Positions 1-7,996 of a DNA stretch of 34,143 nucleotides are shown here, piece after piece. Within the stretch, counting starts at the first letter, position 1; each line of letters starts with the position of its first letter. Both the position numbers and the translations under genes were made by a program. Source of the stretch: Bifidobacterium breve (lineage in GTDB: Bacteria; Actinomycetota; Thermoleophilia; Solirubrobacterales; Solirubrobacteraceae); the NCBI GenBank assembly GCA_945889475.1, contig CAMDBT010000017.1:1-34143 (forward strand), given 5' to 3'. The notes beneath the pieces were generated by a model. It was given only the letters and a program-made list of their open reading frames with translations, was not told the DNA's origin and made no database searches.

Positions 1-2
1 TA

Positions 3-932
3 GATCGCGAACAACACAAAGACACGCAGCTAGCCCAACAGCTGCTCAAAGAAAACACCCGCTGCCTCGGCGCCGCCGCCCGCGACCCCGAAAACCAACC
101 CTGCAACAACCCCAAACTCAAACTCCTCGTCACCCCCACACCAGCAGCACTCAAAGGCAGCTACGCGGAGGCTCTTGCACTGACCTCTTGCCCCGCGCTC
201 GGTGAGCGCGTCGGCGGCGGGCGACGAGTTTGCAACTTCGGCGTTGCGTCGGATCGCGCCAAACGCCACGTCGCCCTGATCGGCGATAGCCACGCTGGCC
301 GCTGGCGCGCCGCGCTCTCAATCATCGCTCAAGAGCGCGACTGGAGCGTCACCTCCACCAGCCTGCTTGGCTGCCCTGACAACATCAGGATGCCGGCCAA
401 GGATGTTGCTGAGGAAGCGGCCTGCAGGCGCTGGCGGCGTTCGGTGCCGCGCTGGCTGGCCGCGCAGCCCGATGTCGACACCGTCTTTATCGCGCAACTG
501 ACGCCGAAATATGATCCGGCAACGTTTGACTCCTACGTTGCTGGCTATCAGGCGACTTGGCGAATGTTCCCGCCGACGGTCAAGCACCTCGTTGTCTTGC
601 GCGACAACCCGAAGGCCCCGAAGGGAACGCTCGATTGCATCGAACGCGCAATTGATGATCGACGCCCCGCCGGCCAGGCGTGCGCAGTGCCGCGTTCAGA
701 GGTCCTCGGTGCCTACCCCGATATCGCTGCTGTAGCCGCGCGCCGTCTAGAGCGACCGAACATCGGCGTCGTCGACCTGAGCGAGTTCTACTGCGACAAG
801 AAGCTCTGCTACCCGGTGATCGGTGGTCTGCTCGTGGCCTCCGACACCAGCCACCTAACCCCAGCCTTTGCCAGCACGCTGGCGCCATACGTTGCTCGCG
901 CGCTTGACCGGGGGGAGTGGCTTGCGCGCTGA
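3..932 (+). CDS. Acyltransferase C-terminal SGNH domain (5' truncated by window edge)
   Basis: The reading frame is open from base 3, so this is the last 309 residues of a longer protein. The visible part is an SGNH-hydrolase-like domain: GDSH at residues 94-97 of the fragment supplies the nucleophilic Ser, and DTSHLT at 281-286 supplies the Asp and His of the catalytic triad. This pairing is typical of the extracytoplasmic C-terminal domain of OafA/YrhL-type acyltransferase-3 proteins, which acetylate surface polysaccharides; the membrane domain would lie left of the window. Several Cys residues (fragment positions 21, 34, 63, 77) suit an exported domain. An internal ATG at 390 lies after the GDSH motif and is not a credible start. 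The first ~150 bases are C/A-rich with very little G, unlike the remainder of the gene. Family is fairly sure; the substrate is unknown. Confidence 0.82.
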   Translation, partial: DREQHKDTQLAQQLLKENTRCLGAAARDPENQPCNNPKLKLLVTPTPAALKGSYAEALALTSCPALGERVGGGRRVCNFGVASDRAKRHVALIGDSHAGRWRAALSIIAQERDWSVTSTSLLGCPDNIRMPAKDVAEEAACRRWRRSVPRWLAAQPDVDTVFIAQLTPKYDPATFDSYVAGYQATWRMFPPTVKHLVVLRDNPKAPKGTLDCIERAIDDRRPAGQACAVPRSEVLGAYPDIAAVAARRLERPNIGVVDLSEFYCDKKLCYPVIGGLLVASDTSHLTPAFASTLAPYVARALDRGEWLAR

Positions 933-974
933 TCGGCAGCCGTGCACTCGATTTCTGCAGTCGGCATACGGCGA

Positions 975-1047
975 TGGCGAGACCGGGACTCGAACCCGGG
1001 ACACCACGATTTTCAGTCGTGTGCTCTACCAGCTGAGCTATCTCGCC
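975..1047 (-). tRNA. tRNA-Phe (GAA)
   Basis: Read on the minus strand, the cloverleaf is complete. The acceptor stem GGCGAGA pairs with TCTCGCC and the discriminator is A at base 975. The D arm carries GCTC...GAGC. The anticodon stem CACGA/TCGTG closes loop CTGAAAA, with anticodon GAA at 1012-1014. The T arm is CCGGG/CCCGG around TTCGAGT. The CCA tail is not encoded (TCG follows). No gene overlaps it. Confidence 0.97.
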
Positions 1048-1056
1048 GCGGAAGGC

Positions 1057-1062
1057 AGGGTA
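1057..1062 (-). promoter_or_regulatory. Putative -10 box of tRNA-Phe
   Basis: Minus-strand TACCCT lies 9 nt upstream of the tRNA 5' end and fits the actinobacterial TAnnnT -10 consensus. No convincing -35 element is visible. Confidence 0.45.
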
Positions 1063-1105
1063 TCGCGGGCTGCGCCGGAGCGTCAGCGGGAGCGGCCGCT
1101 TGTAG

Positions 1106-1666
1106 CTACTCGCCGAGCCGCGGGCCGCGCCGATCACGCGTCAAGTCGTGCGCTCCACTGCGCGCGTCTAGCTCAAGGTCGAGCCCGGTCATCACCGCTG
1201 CGAGGCCTGAGTAGATCGCGACGACGAGACCAAGCTCAATCAGTTCGCGGTCGCTGAGCGCAGCTCGCGCGGCGGCCAACTGATCGTCTGACGGGCGACC
1301 GCGCTCGAGCGTGATCTGCGCCAGCTGCAGGATTGCCTGCTCGTCCTCGCTGAAGCTGGCCAACTCCAGCGCCTCGATTGCAGCAATTTCCGCGTCGCTG
1401 ATTTCGCAGATCTTCGCGACCTCAACGTGCTGGAACCACTCGTATTCGCAACTCAGCAGCCGCGCGACGAGCAGGATCACCAGTTCGCGCCGGCGCGGCG
1501 AGAGCTCGGCGTTGGTCCACAGGCCGCCGGTCAGCGCGATGAACTTCGGGAACGCGTCGTCGGCCAGCGAGAGCAGACGGAAGATGCCGAGGTCCGGGAG
1601 CGACTGGAGCGCGCGCTGAGTTGCTGGCGAGAGCGTGTCGGGGTCAGGGAACGGGACTCGGGCCAT
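1106..1666 (-). CDS. Carboxymuconolactone decarboxylase / AhpD-like protein
   Basis: This 186-residue all-helical protein resembles the CMD/AhpD superfamily, whose members include gamma-carboxymuconolactone decarboxylases and alkylhydroperoxidase-like proteins. Evidence is the segment RRELVILLVARLL (59-71) followed by EYEWFQHVEVA (74-84), which matches the usual YEW..H...A signature with His80. There is a single Cys at 73 and no CxxC pair, so a thiol peroxidase mechanism like AhpD is unlikely. The C-terminal part (LIELGLVVAIYSGLAAVMTGL) fits the family's last helices. The start ATG at 1666 has a TAGCCT box 9 nt upstream. It stands alone between tRNA-Phe and the M23 peptidase. The exact reaction cannot be assigned. 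Confidence 0.78.
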   Translation of the reverse strand: MARVPFPDPDTLSPATQRALQSLPDLGIFRLLSLADDAFPKFIALTGGLWTNAELSPRRRELVILLVARLLSCEYEWFQHVEVAKICEISDAEIAAIEALELASFSEDEQAILQLAQITLERGRPSDDQLAAARAALSDRELIELGLVVAIYSGLAAVMTGLDLELDARSGAHDLTRDRRGPRLGE

Positions 1667-1675
1667 CTGGCGCTA

Positions 1676-1681
1676 AGGCTA
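1676..1681 (-). promoter_or_regulatory. Putative -10 box of the CMD-like gene
   Basis: Minus-strand TAGCCT sits 9 nt upstream of the ATG. It predicts a transcript starting at or very near the start codon. No Shine-Dalgarno is visible. Confidence 0.4.
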
Positions 1682-1709
1682 TTGAGTTCGCTGCGCGCTA
1701 GCAGCTGAG

Positions 1710-2648
1710 CTACTTCGCTGCCCACTTCTTCAGCTGCGCCAGCGGGTCGACCGGCCGCGTGCCAGGGCTGTCGCGCCAGCCGTCGGGCCAGATTTCGAAG
1801 TGGAGGTGGGGGCCGCTCGAGTCGCCGGTTGATCCGAGCAGGCAGAGTTGTTGGCCCGCGTTTACCCGCTCACCTGCCTTGACCGCTGCAGAGGCGTACT
1901 GGCAGTGAGCAAACATCATGTCCCAGCCGTTGTTGGCGCGAAGGATGATGTAGCGACCAGCGCCGGAGGCCTGATAGGCGACGTAGCGAACCTCGCCCGC
2001 GAGCGGTGCGACGATCGCTAGGCCGGAGTTACCGACGATGTCCTGACCCTCGTGCGTGTGGCCTGTTCTGCCTGCTCCGAAGCGCGCGCCGGCGCCGCCG
2101 AGGCTGTAGGCACCGCGGACTGGGAATACACCTGAGGTCGGCGCTGGCGGAGCTGGAGTCGTCGGCTTCGGCTTGGAAGTGCTCTTCGGCTTGACCGTCA
2201 GCTCCATTGCGCCGCCGCGAGCGACCTCCGTTGCGGTCGCGCCAAAGACGCTGACGGTCACGCGGTAACTGCCCGCCGCGAGGGCTGGAAGGCGGATCAG
2301 CTGCGAACGGTTGGTGGTGATCCGTCCGGGCGAGAAGTTGATTGTCTTGCCGCCCTTGCGAGCGATCGCGATCTTGACCTGGGCGCTGGTTCCCTTCGGA
2401 CGGGTGATCCTCAGAACTAGTCCGGCGCGGCTCCCAGCCTTGACGGTGCTGCTGGAGAGCTTCTGCGCGCTCAGCCGTGGCTTGCCTGGCAGCGTCACCA
2501 GCGGCGCTCCGTAACCGGTGCCGCCGCTCTGCTCGCCGGAGGGTGGTGGTTTGTCGGGGTCCGTGCCGCCGGTACCGGCGAGCGCGCTGGCCGAAGTGAA
2601 CAGCAGCGCGGCCGCAGTCACGATCGATGAGAGAAGTAGTCGGTTCAT
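1710..2648 (-). CDS. Secreted M23 family metallopeptidase
   Basis: The protein is predicted to cleave peptidoglycan peptides outside the membrane. A signal peptide (NRLLLSSIVTAAALLF, Ala-rich, ending SALAG near residue 25) is followed by a Pro/Gly-rich linker and a beta-rich segment (about 50-155) resembling an Ig/filamin-like region. A second Pro/Thr/Lys linker leads to the LytM/M23 domain (about 175-312). Zinc ligands are visible: HEGQD (199-203) and HLH (281-283), with another conserved His at 248. I chose the ATG at 2648 because it starts directly at a clean signal peptide. A GTG at 2672 would add eight residues, but the AGGAG there abuts it too closely to serve as its ribosome binding site. 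It follows the helicase gene co-directionally with a gap of about 80 bases. Confidence 0.88.
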   Translation of the reverse strand: MNRLLLSSIVTAAALLFTSASALAGTGGTDPDKPPPSGEQSGGTGYGAPLVTLPGKPRLSAQKLSSSTVKAGSRAGLVLRITRPKGTSAQVKIAIARKGGKTINFSPGRITTNRSQLIRLPALAAGSYRVTVSVFGATATEVARGGAMELTVKPKSTSKPKPTTPAPPAPTSGVFPVRGAYSLGGAGARFGAGRTGHTHEGQDIVGNSGLAIVAPLAGEVRYVAYQASGAGRYIILRANNGWDMMFAHCQYASAAVKAGERVNAGQQLCLLGSTGDSSGPHLHFEIWPDGWRDSPGTRPVDPLAQLKKWAAK

Positions 2649-2730
2649 CTTTGTGTAAACGCCTGAAGGCACTCCTTCGACGCGCTGGCCGAAAAGATGA
2701 ACGCTCGCTTGCAGAGCTCGGGTCGCGCGG

Positions 2731-5016
2731 TTATTGGCCTGCGGCGAGCATCAGTTCGAGCAACTCAAGCGCCCCTGCTTTGTGCAGCGGCTCGTTGAGA
2801 TTGCCGCACTTTGGCGACTGCACGCAGGAGGGGCAGCCCTCGGCGCAAGGGCACTCCGCGATCAACCGTTGCGCGTCAGCGACCAGAAGCTCGAAGTTGA
2901 GGAAGCCTTGTCGCGTGATCCCGACGCCGCCGGGGTGGCCGTCGTAGATAAATATTGTCGGCCCGCCGGTCTGCAGGTGGGCGTTGGTCGAGAGCCCGCC
3001 GATATCCCAGCGGTCGCACATCGCTAGCAGCGGCAGCACGGCGATCTGGGCGTGCTCGGTGGCGTGCAGCGCGCCGAGCAACCGATCGAGCGGAAGCTGC
3101 TGACTGAGCGAGCGGGTCTCAAACCAGAGCGCCTGGGTCGCGAACTGAGTCTTCGGTAAGGCAAGCCCGTTGAGGTCGATCACCTCGCTGCCCGGGAGCC
3201 GCTTGCGCTGGTATGCGAGCACCTGCTCGCTGACGACAACGCGGCCGAAGCTCAGCTGCACGCCGAGCGTCTCGCGGCGGTCGAGCAGCGCTTCGATCAC
3301 CGTTTCGGTCTCCTTCTTGGGCTGCGTGAACCAGTCGCCGGTGAACGGTTCGACGAGCGCCTCGCGGCGTTCCAGATCGAGCGCGCTGACCGAATATGAG
3401 CGGCCCATGTGGAGGTAGATTGCGCCGTCGTGGACCGTTGAGCAGGCGCGCTCCGCCTCGACCGTGCCGATCAACTCTCCTTGCTTGACGTCGATCACGC
3501 TGACCGAATTGGGTGAGGCTGAACGGAGCGAAACTCGCGCCGCGGGATAATCCTCCGGCGCGCGCAGCGTGAAGCTGCCACGGCGCTCGATCAGCACGCC
3601 GCTGGCGACCAGCGCCTCGCAGTGGGCACGCAGGCGCGGGCCGAGAATCTCAGCGTCGTCATCGGGGTTGATCGGCCCCTCATGGGCGGCGCAGGTTAAG
3701 TGGCTTAGGTGAATCTGCTCGTTCTCGAATTCGAGGATCGCGGCCTCCACCGGCCGGTCGAGGAACTCGTCGGGGTGGCGGCAGAAAAACTGGTCGAGCG
3801 CGTCGTCGCCGGCGACGTAGACCGCAAGGCCGCGGCCGCGGCGACCGGCGCGGCCCCACATTTGGCGCAGCGAGGCGACCGTGCCGGGAAACGTTATGGC
3901 GAGCGCAGCGTCGAGCTGGCCGATGTCGATCCCGAGTTCCAGCGCGTCGGTCGTGACGACCGCCAGCAGCTCGCCGCTGACCAGCTTGGCCTCCAGCTCG
4001 CGGCGCTGCTGCGGCGTGTAGCCGGCGCGGTAGGCGGCTATCCGGTCGGCTCGCTCCCGGTCGCCGCTGCGACGCAGCTCGTCGGCCGCCATCTTCGCGA
4101 CCAGCTCCGCGCCCTTGCGCGAGCCCATGAAGCAGATCGTCCGCGCATCGGCGCGGACTAGGCCGGCGACTATGCCCGCCGCCTCCGCCAAGGTGCTGCG
4201 CCGCGTCTGCAGCAGTTCATCTTCGATTGGCGGGTTCCAGATCGCTATCTGCCGCGCGGCAGAGGGGGAGCCGTCGTCATCTACCAGCGCGACCGGCTGA
4301 TCGCCGGTCAGGTGCTCAGCGAGCTCGACTGGGTTGGCGATCGTCGCGCTGGCCAGCAGGAAGCGTGGCTCGGTGCCGTAGGCGCGTGCGATCCGGCGCA
4401 GGCGTCGCAGCACGTTGGCAACGTGCGAGCCGAAGACGCCGCGGTAGACGTGCGCCTCATCGACGACGACGATCGCGAGGTTGGCGAAGAAGTTGCCCCA
4501 GCTGTGGTGGTTGGGAAGGATTCCAACGTGCAGCATGTCGGGGTTGGTGAGGATCAGGTTCGAGCGCTTGCGGATCGCTGAACGCTGGTCGGTGGCGGTA
4601 TCGCCGTCGTAGATCGCTGGCCGAATCTCGTCGCTGAGGCCGAAGCGGGCGATCGAGCGCGCTTGATCCTGCGCCAGCGCTTTCGTCGGGTAGAGGTAGA
4701 GCGCGCGCGCGTGTGCGTCGCCGCAGAGCAGCTCAAGCGTTGGCAGCTGGAAGCAGAGCGACTTGCCAGAGGCGGTTCCTGTGGTGACGACCGTCGTTCC
4801 TTGCCAAGCGGCTTCGAGCGCTTCGAGCTGGTGGCTATAGAGCTGCTTGATCCCTGCTGTCTCCAGGCCGGCGAGAAGCTTGGGCTGCAGATCTGCCGGG
4901 ATATCCACGTTCTTCGCCGCGCGGGAAGCTTCGAACGCTTCGCGCACCAGGCGGCCGTCGGCGCGGCCAGAATCCAGCAGCGCGCTCCATGGCTCGGTCG
5001 TGCGGAGGGTGCTCAC
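2731..5016 (-). CDS. MrfA-like DEAD/DEAH-box helicase with C-terminal DUF1998 Cys cluster
   Basis: This 761-residue superfamily 2 helicase has the length and organisation of Bacillus subtilis MrfA (YprA), which repairs mitomycin-type DNA lesions. Motifs in order: GTASGKS (Walker A, 80-86), YPTKALAQDQ (Ia, 109-118), DEAH (186-189), SAT (223-225) and QMWGRAGRRGRG (VI, 385-396). The C-terminus carries five Cys, at 722, 724, 728, 731 and 737, in the arrangement CPC...CPSCVQSPKC. Four of these form the zinc-binding signature of the MrfA/DUF1998 group. The start is GTG at 5016, with TACCAT 7 nt upstream and no Shine-Dalgarno. No MrfB-like exonuclease gene is adjacent. The family call is strong; a role in DNA damage repair is inferred from the family. 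Confidence 0.93.
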   Translation of the reverse strand: MSTLRTTEPWSALLDSGRADGRLVREAFEASRAAKNVDIPADLQPKLLAGLETAGIKQLYSHQLEALEAAWQGTTVVTTGTASGKSLCFQLPTLELLCGDAHARALYLYPTKALAQDQARSIARFGLSDEIRPAIYDGDTATDQRSAIRKRSNLILTNPDMLHVGILPNHHSWGNFFANLAIVVVDEAHVYRGVFGSHVANVLRRLRRIARAYGTEPRFLLASATIANPVELAEHLTGDQPVALVDDDGSPSAARQIAIWNPPIEDELLQTRRSTLAEAAGIVAGLVRADARTICFMGSRKGAELVAKMAADELRRSGDRERADRIAAYRAGYTPQQRRELEAKLVSGELLAVVTTDALELGIDIGQLDAALAITFPGTVASLRQMWGRAGRRGRGLAVYVAGDDALDQFFCRHPDEFLDRPVEAAILEFENEQIHLSHLTCAAHEGPINPDDDAEILGPRLRAHCEALVASGVLIERRGSFTLRAPEDYPAARVSLRSASPNSVSVIDVKQGELIGTVEAERACSTVHDGAIYLHMGRSYSVSALDLERREALVEPFTGDWFTQPKKETETVIEALLDRRETLGVQLSFGRVVVSEQVLAYQRKRLPGSEVIDLNGLALPKTQFATQALWFETRSLSQQLPLDRLLGALHATEHAQIAVLPLLAMCDRWDIGGLSTNAHLQTGGPTIFIYDGHPGGVGITRQGFLNFELLVADAQRLIAECPCAEGCPSCVQSPKCGNLNEPLHKAGALELLELMLAAGQ

Positions 5017-5023
5017 GCGGGTG

Positions 5024-5029
5024 ATGGTA
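5024..5029 (-). promoter_or_regulatory. Putative leaderless -10 box of the helicase gene
   Basis: Minus-strand TACCAT is exactly 7 nt upstream of the GTG start. It lies in the 19-base gap between the helicase and the divergent HAD gene. Confidence 0.5.
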
Positions 5030-5035
5030 TGCGCG

Positions 5036-5863
5036 ATGGCTACTCTCGATCACGTGCGCTGCGCATACGTTGACATGGATGGCACCCTGCTCGGCCCTGG
5101 TGGCGGTCTTTTTGCTGGCCCTGACGGTGAGGTTGCTCCGCTTGGGGCAAAGGCGATCGAGGCCTGCCTGCGCTCCGACATTGAGGTCGTAGTGATGTCC
5201 GGTCGCCGCCGCTCAACTGCGATTGAGGACGCCCGCCTGTTTGGTCAGGGCTGCTGCATCTTCGAGACCGGCGCCGGCGTCGTGATGGAAGGAGAGACCT
5301 ATTGGCTGACCGGCACCTGGCAGCCCGATGAGCGCACGATTCACCAGCAGATCGCCGACAGCGGTGCACCGGAGCTGCTTCTTGAGGAGTACTCCGGCTG
5401 CCTTGAGGTTCACGCCCCGTGGCACAAGCAGCGCGAGGTTTCGCACCTGCTGCGCGGCCTGATTGACACCAATGCGGCCGATCACTTCCTCGCCGATAAC
5501 GGCCATGAGGAACTCGAATTGACCGATAACGGGGCGGTTCACCGGCGCTCTCCTGCACTCGCCGAACTGCCCGAGGTTCACGCCTACCACCTACGCCCGC
5601 GTGGAGTGTCGAAGGCCCACGCGGTTGCCGCACATCAGCGGATGCGCGGCTACGAGCCACAGGAGTGCGTTGCGATCGGCGACTCGCGCGAGGACCTGCG
5701 CGTCGCCACCACGGTCGGCAGCTTTTGGTTTGTCGCTAACGCCTTGGAGCGTGACCCGCAGCTCGCCGAAGCGATGGCTGGCCACGCCAACGCCCGCGTC
5801 GCCGAAGAGGCTCACGGGGCCGGCGTTTACGAAGCGATCTTGACGACGCTGCGCGGCGGCTGA
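5036..5863 (+). CDS. Cof-type HAD-IIB family phosphatase
   Basis: The 275-residue protein is a haloacid-dehalogenase-superfamily hydrolase with phosphatase motifs. Motif I is DMDGT (13-17, nucleophile Asp13 and acid/base Asp15), motif II is MSGRR (54-58) and motif IV is GDSRED (215-220). A central cap region of Cof/IIB type lies between motifs II and III. Substrates in this class are usually sugar phosphates or phosphoglycerate derivatives, and nothing here fixes which. The frame is open further upstream into the helicase gene, but the ATG at 5036 places motif I at the normal distance from the N-terminus. An ATG at 5024 is an alternative that would add four residues. It converges on gpsA with a 17-base gap. 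Confidence 0.87.
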   Translation: MATLDHVRCAYVDMDGTLLGPGGGLFAGPDGEVAPLGAKAIEACLRSDIEVVVMSGRRRSTAIEDARLFGQGCCIFETGAGVVMEGETYWLTGTWQPDERTIHQQIADSGAPELLLEEYSGCLEVHAPWHKQREVSHLLRGLIDTNAADHFLADNGHEELELTDNGAVHRRSPALAELPEVHAYHLRPRGVSKAHAVAAHQRMRGYEPQECVAIGDSREDLRVATTVGSFWFVANALERDPQLAEAMAGHANARVAEEAHGAGVYEAILTTLRGG

Positions 5864-5880
5864 GCCGGAGCGGCGGCCGG

Positions 5881-6966
5881 TCAGCGTCGGCCGCTGAGCC
5901 GCGCGCGCAGGCGTGCCCAGAAGCCGGGTCGTACGCGCCGACGCCAGAGCGCCGGGGCTGGCACCGAGGTACGGACCAGCGCGATCCAGTCGTCAACGCT
6001 CAGCTGGCCGTAGATCAGCGCGCTAAGTCCGCTCGTCACCGGCGCTTCGATCCCCGCGTCGGCCAGTGCCTTGGCCAGCATCGGCACCGTTTCGAGCGCC
6101 TCGACCGCTTGGCCGATCTGCTGCGGGATCTCCGCCGCTTCTACGCCCGAGCCGAGCAGCTCACCGGCGCGGCGGTTGCGACTGCCGGGCGCTAGCGCGG
6201 TCGCGACAAGGTCGCCGGTGCCAGCGAGACCGATAAAAGACTCCGGCCTGGCACCCTGACTCTCGGCTAGGCGCCAGATCTCGTGAAAAATGTGCCCGGC
6301 GGCAGCGCCAGCGGCGTTCAGGCCCTGCGCTTCGGTAGCGCCGGAAGCGAGCGCCGCCGCGTTCTTTGCGGCGCCAGCGTATTCGACGCCGATCGGGTCG
6401 TCTGAGATTTCGCAGATCACTCCGCCTCGCGTGAACAGATGCGCCAGCATCCCGGCCAGCTGCTCATCGGTCGAGGCGGCAACCAGCGCGCCACCGTCGT
6501 GGACTAGCTCATCGGCGTGGGCCGGCCCGCCGATCACGGCTACGCGCTCGGCGCCGTAGCGAGCGCCGCTGATCGAGGTTGTGACGGCACCGCTCGGCGC
6601 TACCAGCCCCTTGGCCAACGAGACGACCGGGGTTCGCGAACCGAGGCCACGCTGATCGAGCTGCGTTATCACGCCGTCGATCGCGGTTGCCGGTACCGCG
6701 AGCAGAACCAGCTCGGCGCGCGCCAGCGAATCGGACGAGGTTTCAATTCGCAGCTCGCGCGGCAGCGGAACGCCGGGGAGGTAGGCACTGTTCTCGCCAC
6801 TGCGCTGGAGCTCGGCGGCCTGCGCAGTGGTGCGGGCCTGGAGCGTCGTACGTACGCCAGCGCGAACCAGCAGAATTGCGACTGCGGTTCCGAACGAGCC
6901 GGCACCGACGACCGTGGCGCGGCGCGGCGTGCTGCCTCTGAAGGTGGATCGTGAACGGTTGGTCAT
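5881..6966 (-). CDS. gpsA: NAD(P)-dependent glycerol-3-phosphate dehydrogenase
   Basis: GpsA reduces dihydroxyacetone phosphate to sn-glycerol-3-phosphate for phospholipid synthesis. The 361-residue protein has the N-terminal Rossmann loop GAGSFGTA (21-28), SLAKG (116-120), a GPxxAxE-type segment GPAHADE (147-153), the catalytic Lys in AAKN (Lys201) and GLAGTGDLVATA (246-257) followed by SRNRR (262-266). The C-terminus adds a short Arg-rich tail (WARLRARLSGRR), which is unusual but may be only a lineage-specific extension. I chose the ATG at 6966. A start at 7038 would overlap the glycerate kinase gene by 47 bases and add a non-conserved leader. It is co-directional with glycerate kinase, 25 bases downstream, and probably co-transcribed. 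Confidence 0.92.
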   Translation of the reverse strand: MTNRSRSTFRGSTPRRATVVGAGSFGTAVAILLVRAGVRTTLQARTTAQAAELQRSGENSAYLPGVPLPRELRIETSSDSLARAELVLLAVPATAIDGVITQLDQRGLGSRTPVVSLAKGLVAPSGAVTTSISGARYGAERVAVIGGPAHADELVHDGGALVAASTDEQLAGMLAHLFTRGGVICEISDDPIGVEYAGAAKNAAALASGATEAQGLNAAGAAAGHIFHEIWRLAESQGARPESFIGLAGTGDLVATALAPGSRNRRAGELLGSGVEAAEIPQQIGQAVEALETVPMLAKALADAGIEAPVTSGLSALIYGQLSVDDWIALVRTSVPAPALWRRRVRPGFWARLRARLSGRR

Positions 6967-6991
6967 TGGTGTCAGGTACCCCGCAGCGCGC

Positions 6992-7984
6992 TCAGAGGTA
7001 CGCGGCAATTTCACGGCCGGCTTGTTCGACCTCTTCAAGCGTCGTTGCTTCGATCACGGCCTGAAGATCGAGGATCCGCTGATCGATCGGCTCCAGCCCG
7101 TTGCTGCCAACAATCGCGTAGCAGGGAACGCCACGCTGGCGCGCGCGAACGGCGATTTCGGCCGCGATCTTCCCTTCCAGAGTGGTCCGATCAAGCCGCC
7201 CTTCAGCGACGATCACGGCGCGCGCCGCCTTGATCCGCTGGTCGGCCTCCAGCGCGCTCAGAACGAAGCGCGCGCCCGGCTCGAGCGTGGCGTCGTAATT
7301 GGCCCAGAGCGCGCCCGAGAGGCCGCCGGCGCAGCCGCTCATCTCGACCCCGCGCGGATCGCGCGGGAAGCTGGCGGCAAGCTCATTTAGGCGAGCGGTC
7401 AGCCGCTCGACCGCCGCCGCGTCGGCGCCTTTCTGTGGCCCAAAGACTTCAGCCGCCCGCTCAAAAGTCGTGTTGACGTCGCAGCAGACGACCAGCTCGC
7501 TGGCGCCGATTCCGCCAGCCGCTTCAATCGCTTCGATCGCACCGGAGCCGCCATCGCTGCTGGCGCTGCCACCGACGGCAACAATGATCCGCCGCGCGCC
7601 GCTCTGCGCGGCGGCCGCAACCAGCTGGCCGGCGCCGTAGGAGCTGGCCGCCTCGGCGTCGCGCTCGCTCTGCTTGATCTGTGGCAGGCCGATCGCCTGC
7701 GCCGTCTCAACGATTGCAGTCGAACCGTCCTCAACGAGTCCGAAAGCAGCCGAGGTCGGTCTGCGTAATGCGTCGCATACATCGGCGCCGGCGGTCTCGC
7801 CGCCGAGCGCCAGCAGCAGGATCTCCAGCGTCCCCTCACCGCCGTCGGCGACCGGCATCAGGTCGGGTGCTGCCGCGACGACAGATTCAAGGCCGCGGCC
7901 AATTGCTGCGGCAACCTCGCTGGCGCGGAATGTTCCTTTGAATGAGTCGGGGGCCACGAGCACCGCTCGCGCGTCGTTTGGCAT
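6992..7984 (-). CDS. Glycerate kinase (GarK/GlxK family)
   Basis: This enzyme phosphorylates D-glycerate, usually to 2-phosphoglycerate, feeding photorespiration-like or sugar-acid salvage carbon into glycolysis. Diagnostic segments are APDSFKGT (11-18), ADGGEGT (46-52) and GGSASSDGG (138-146), all conserved in the class I glycerate kinase family. At 330 residues it is somewhat shorter than typical members of about 370-380. The ATG at 7984 follows TAGTCT by 6 nt. That box overlaps the stop codon of the upstream phosphatase gene, so the gene may have its own promoter as well as read-through. gpsA lies immediately downstream; both act on three-carbon compounds. Confidence 0.92.
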   Translation of the reverse strand: MPNDARAVLVAPDSFKGTFRASEVAAAIGRGLESVVAAAPDLMPVADGGEGTLEILLLALGGETAGADVCDALRRPTSAAFGLVEDGSTAIVETAQAIGLPQIKQSERDAEAASSYGAGQLVAAAAQSGARRIIVAVGGSASSDGGSGAIEAIEAAGGIGASELVVCCDVNTTFERAAEVFGPQKGADAAAVERLTARLNELAASFPRDPRGVEMSGCAGGLSGALWANYDATLEPGARFVLSALEADQRIKAARAVIVAEGRLDRTTLEGKIAAEIAVRARQRGVPCYAIVGSNGLEPIDQRILDLQAVIEATTLEEVEQAGREIAAYL

Positions 7985-7990
7985 CGCTGA

Positions 7991-7996
7991 AGACTA
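7991..7996 (-). promoter_or_regulatory. Putative leaderless -10 box of glycerate kinase
   Basis: Minus-strand TAGTCT is 6 nt upstream of the ATG. Its first three bases are the TAG stop codon of the preceding metallophosphoesterase gene. Confidence 0.4.

Noticed and set aside
3709-4161. 150-codon plus-strand frame opposite the helicase
   Set aside because: Mirror frame of conserved helicase codons; no independent evidence of coding.
4847-5035. Upstream extension of the HAD phosphatase to 4847
   Set aside because: The extension is antisense to the conserved helicase N-terminus and places motif I about 75 residues from the start, abnormal for the family.
6967-7038. Upstream extension of gpsA to 7038
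   Set aside because: It would overlap glycerate kinase by 47 bases, and the added residues do not resemble the GpsA N-terminus.
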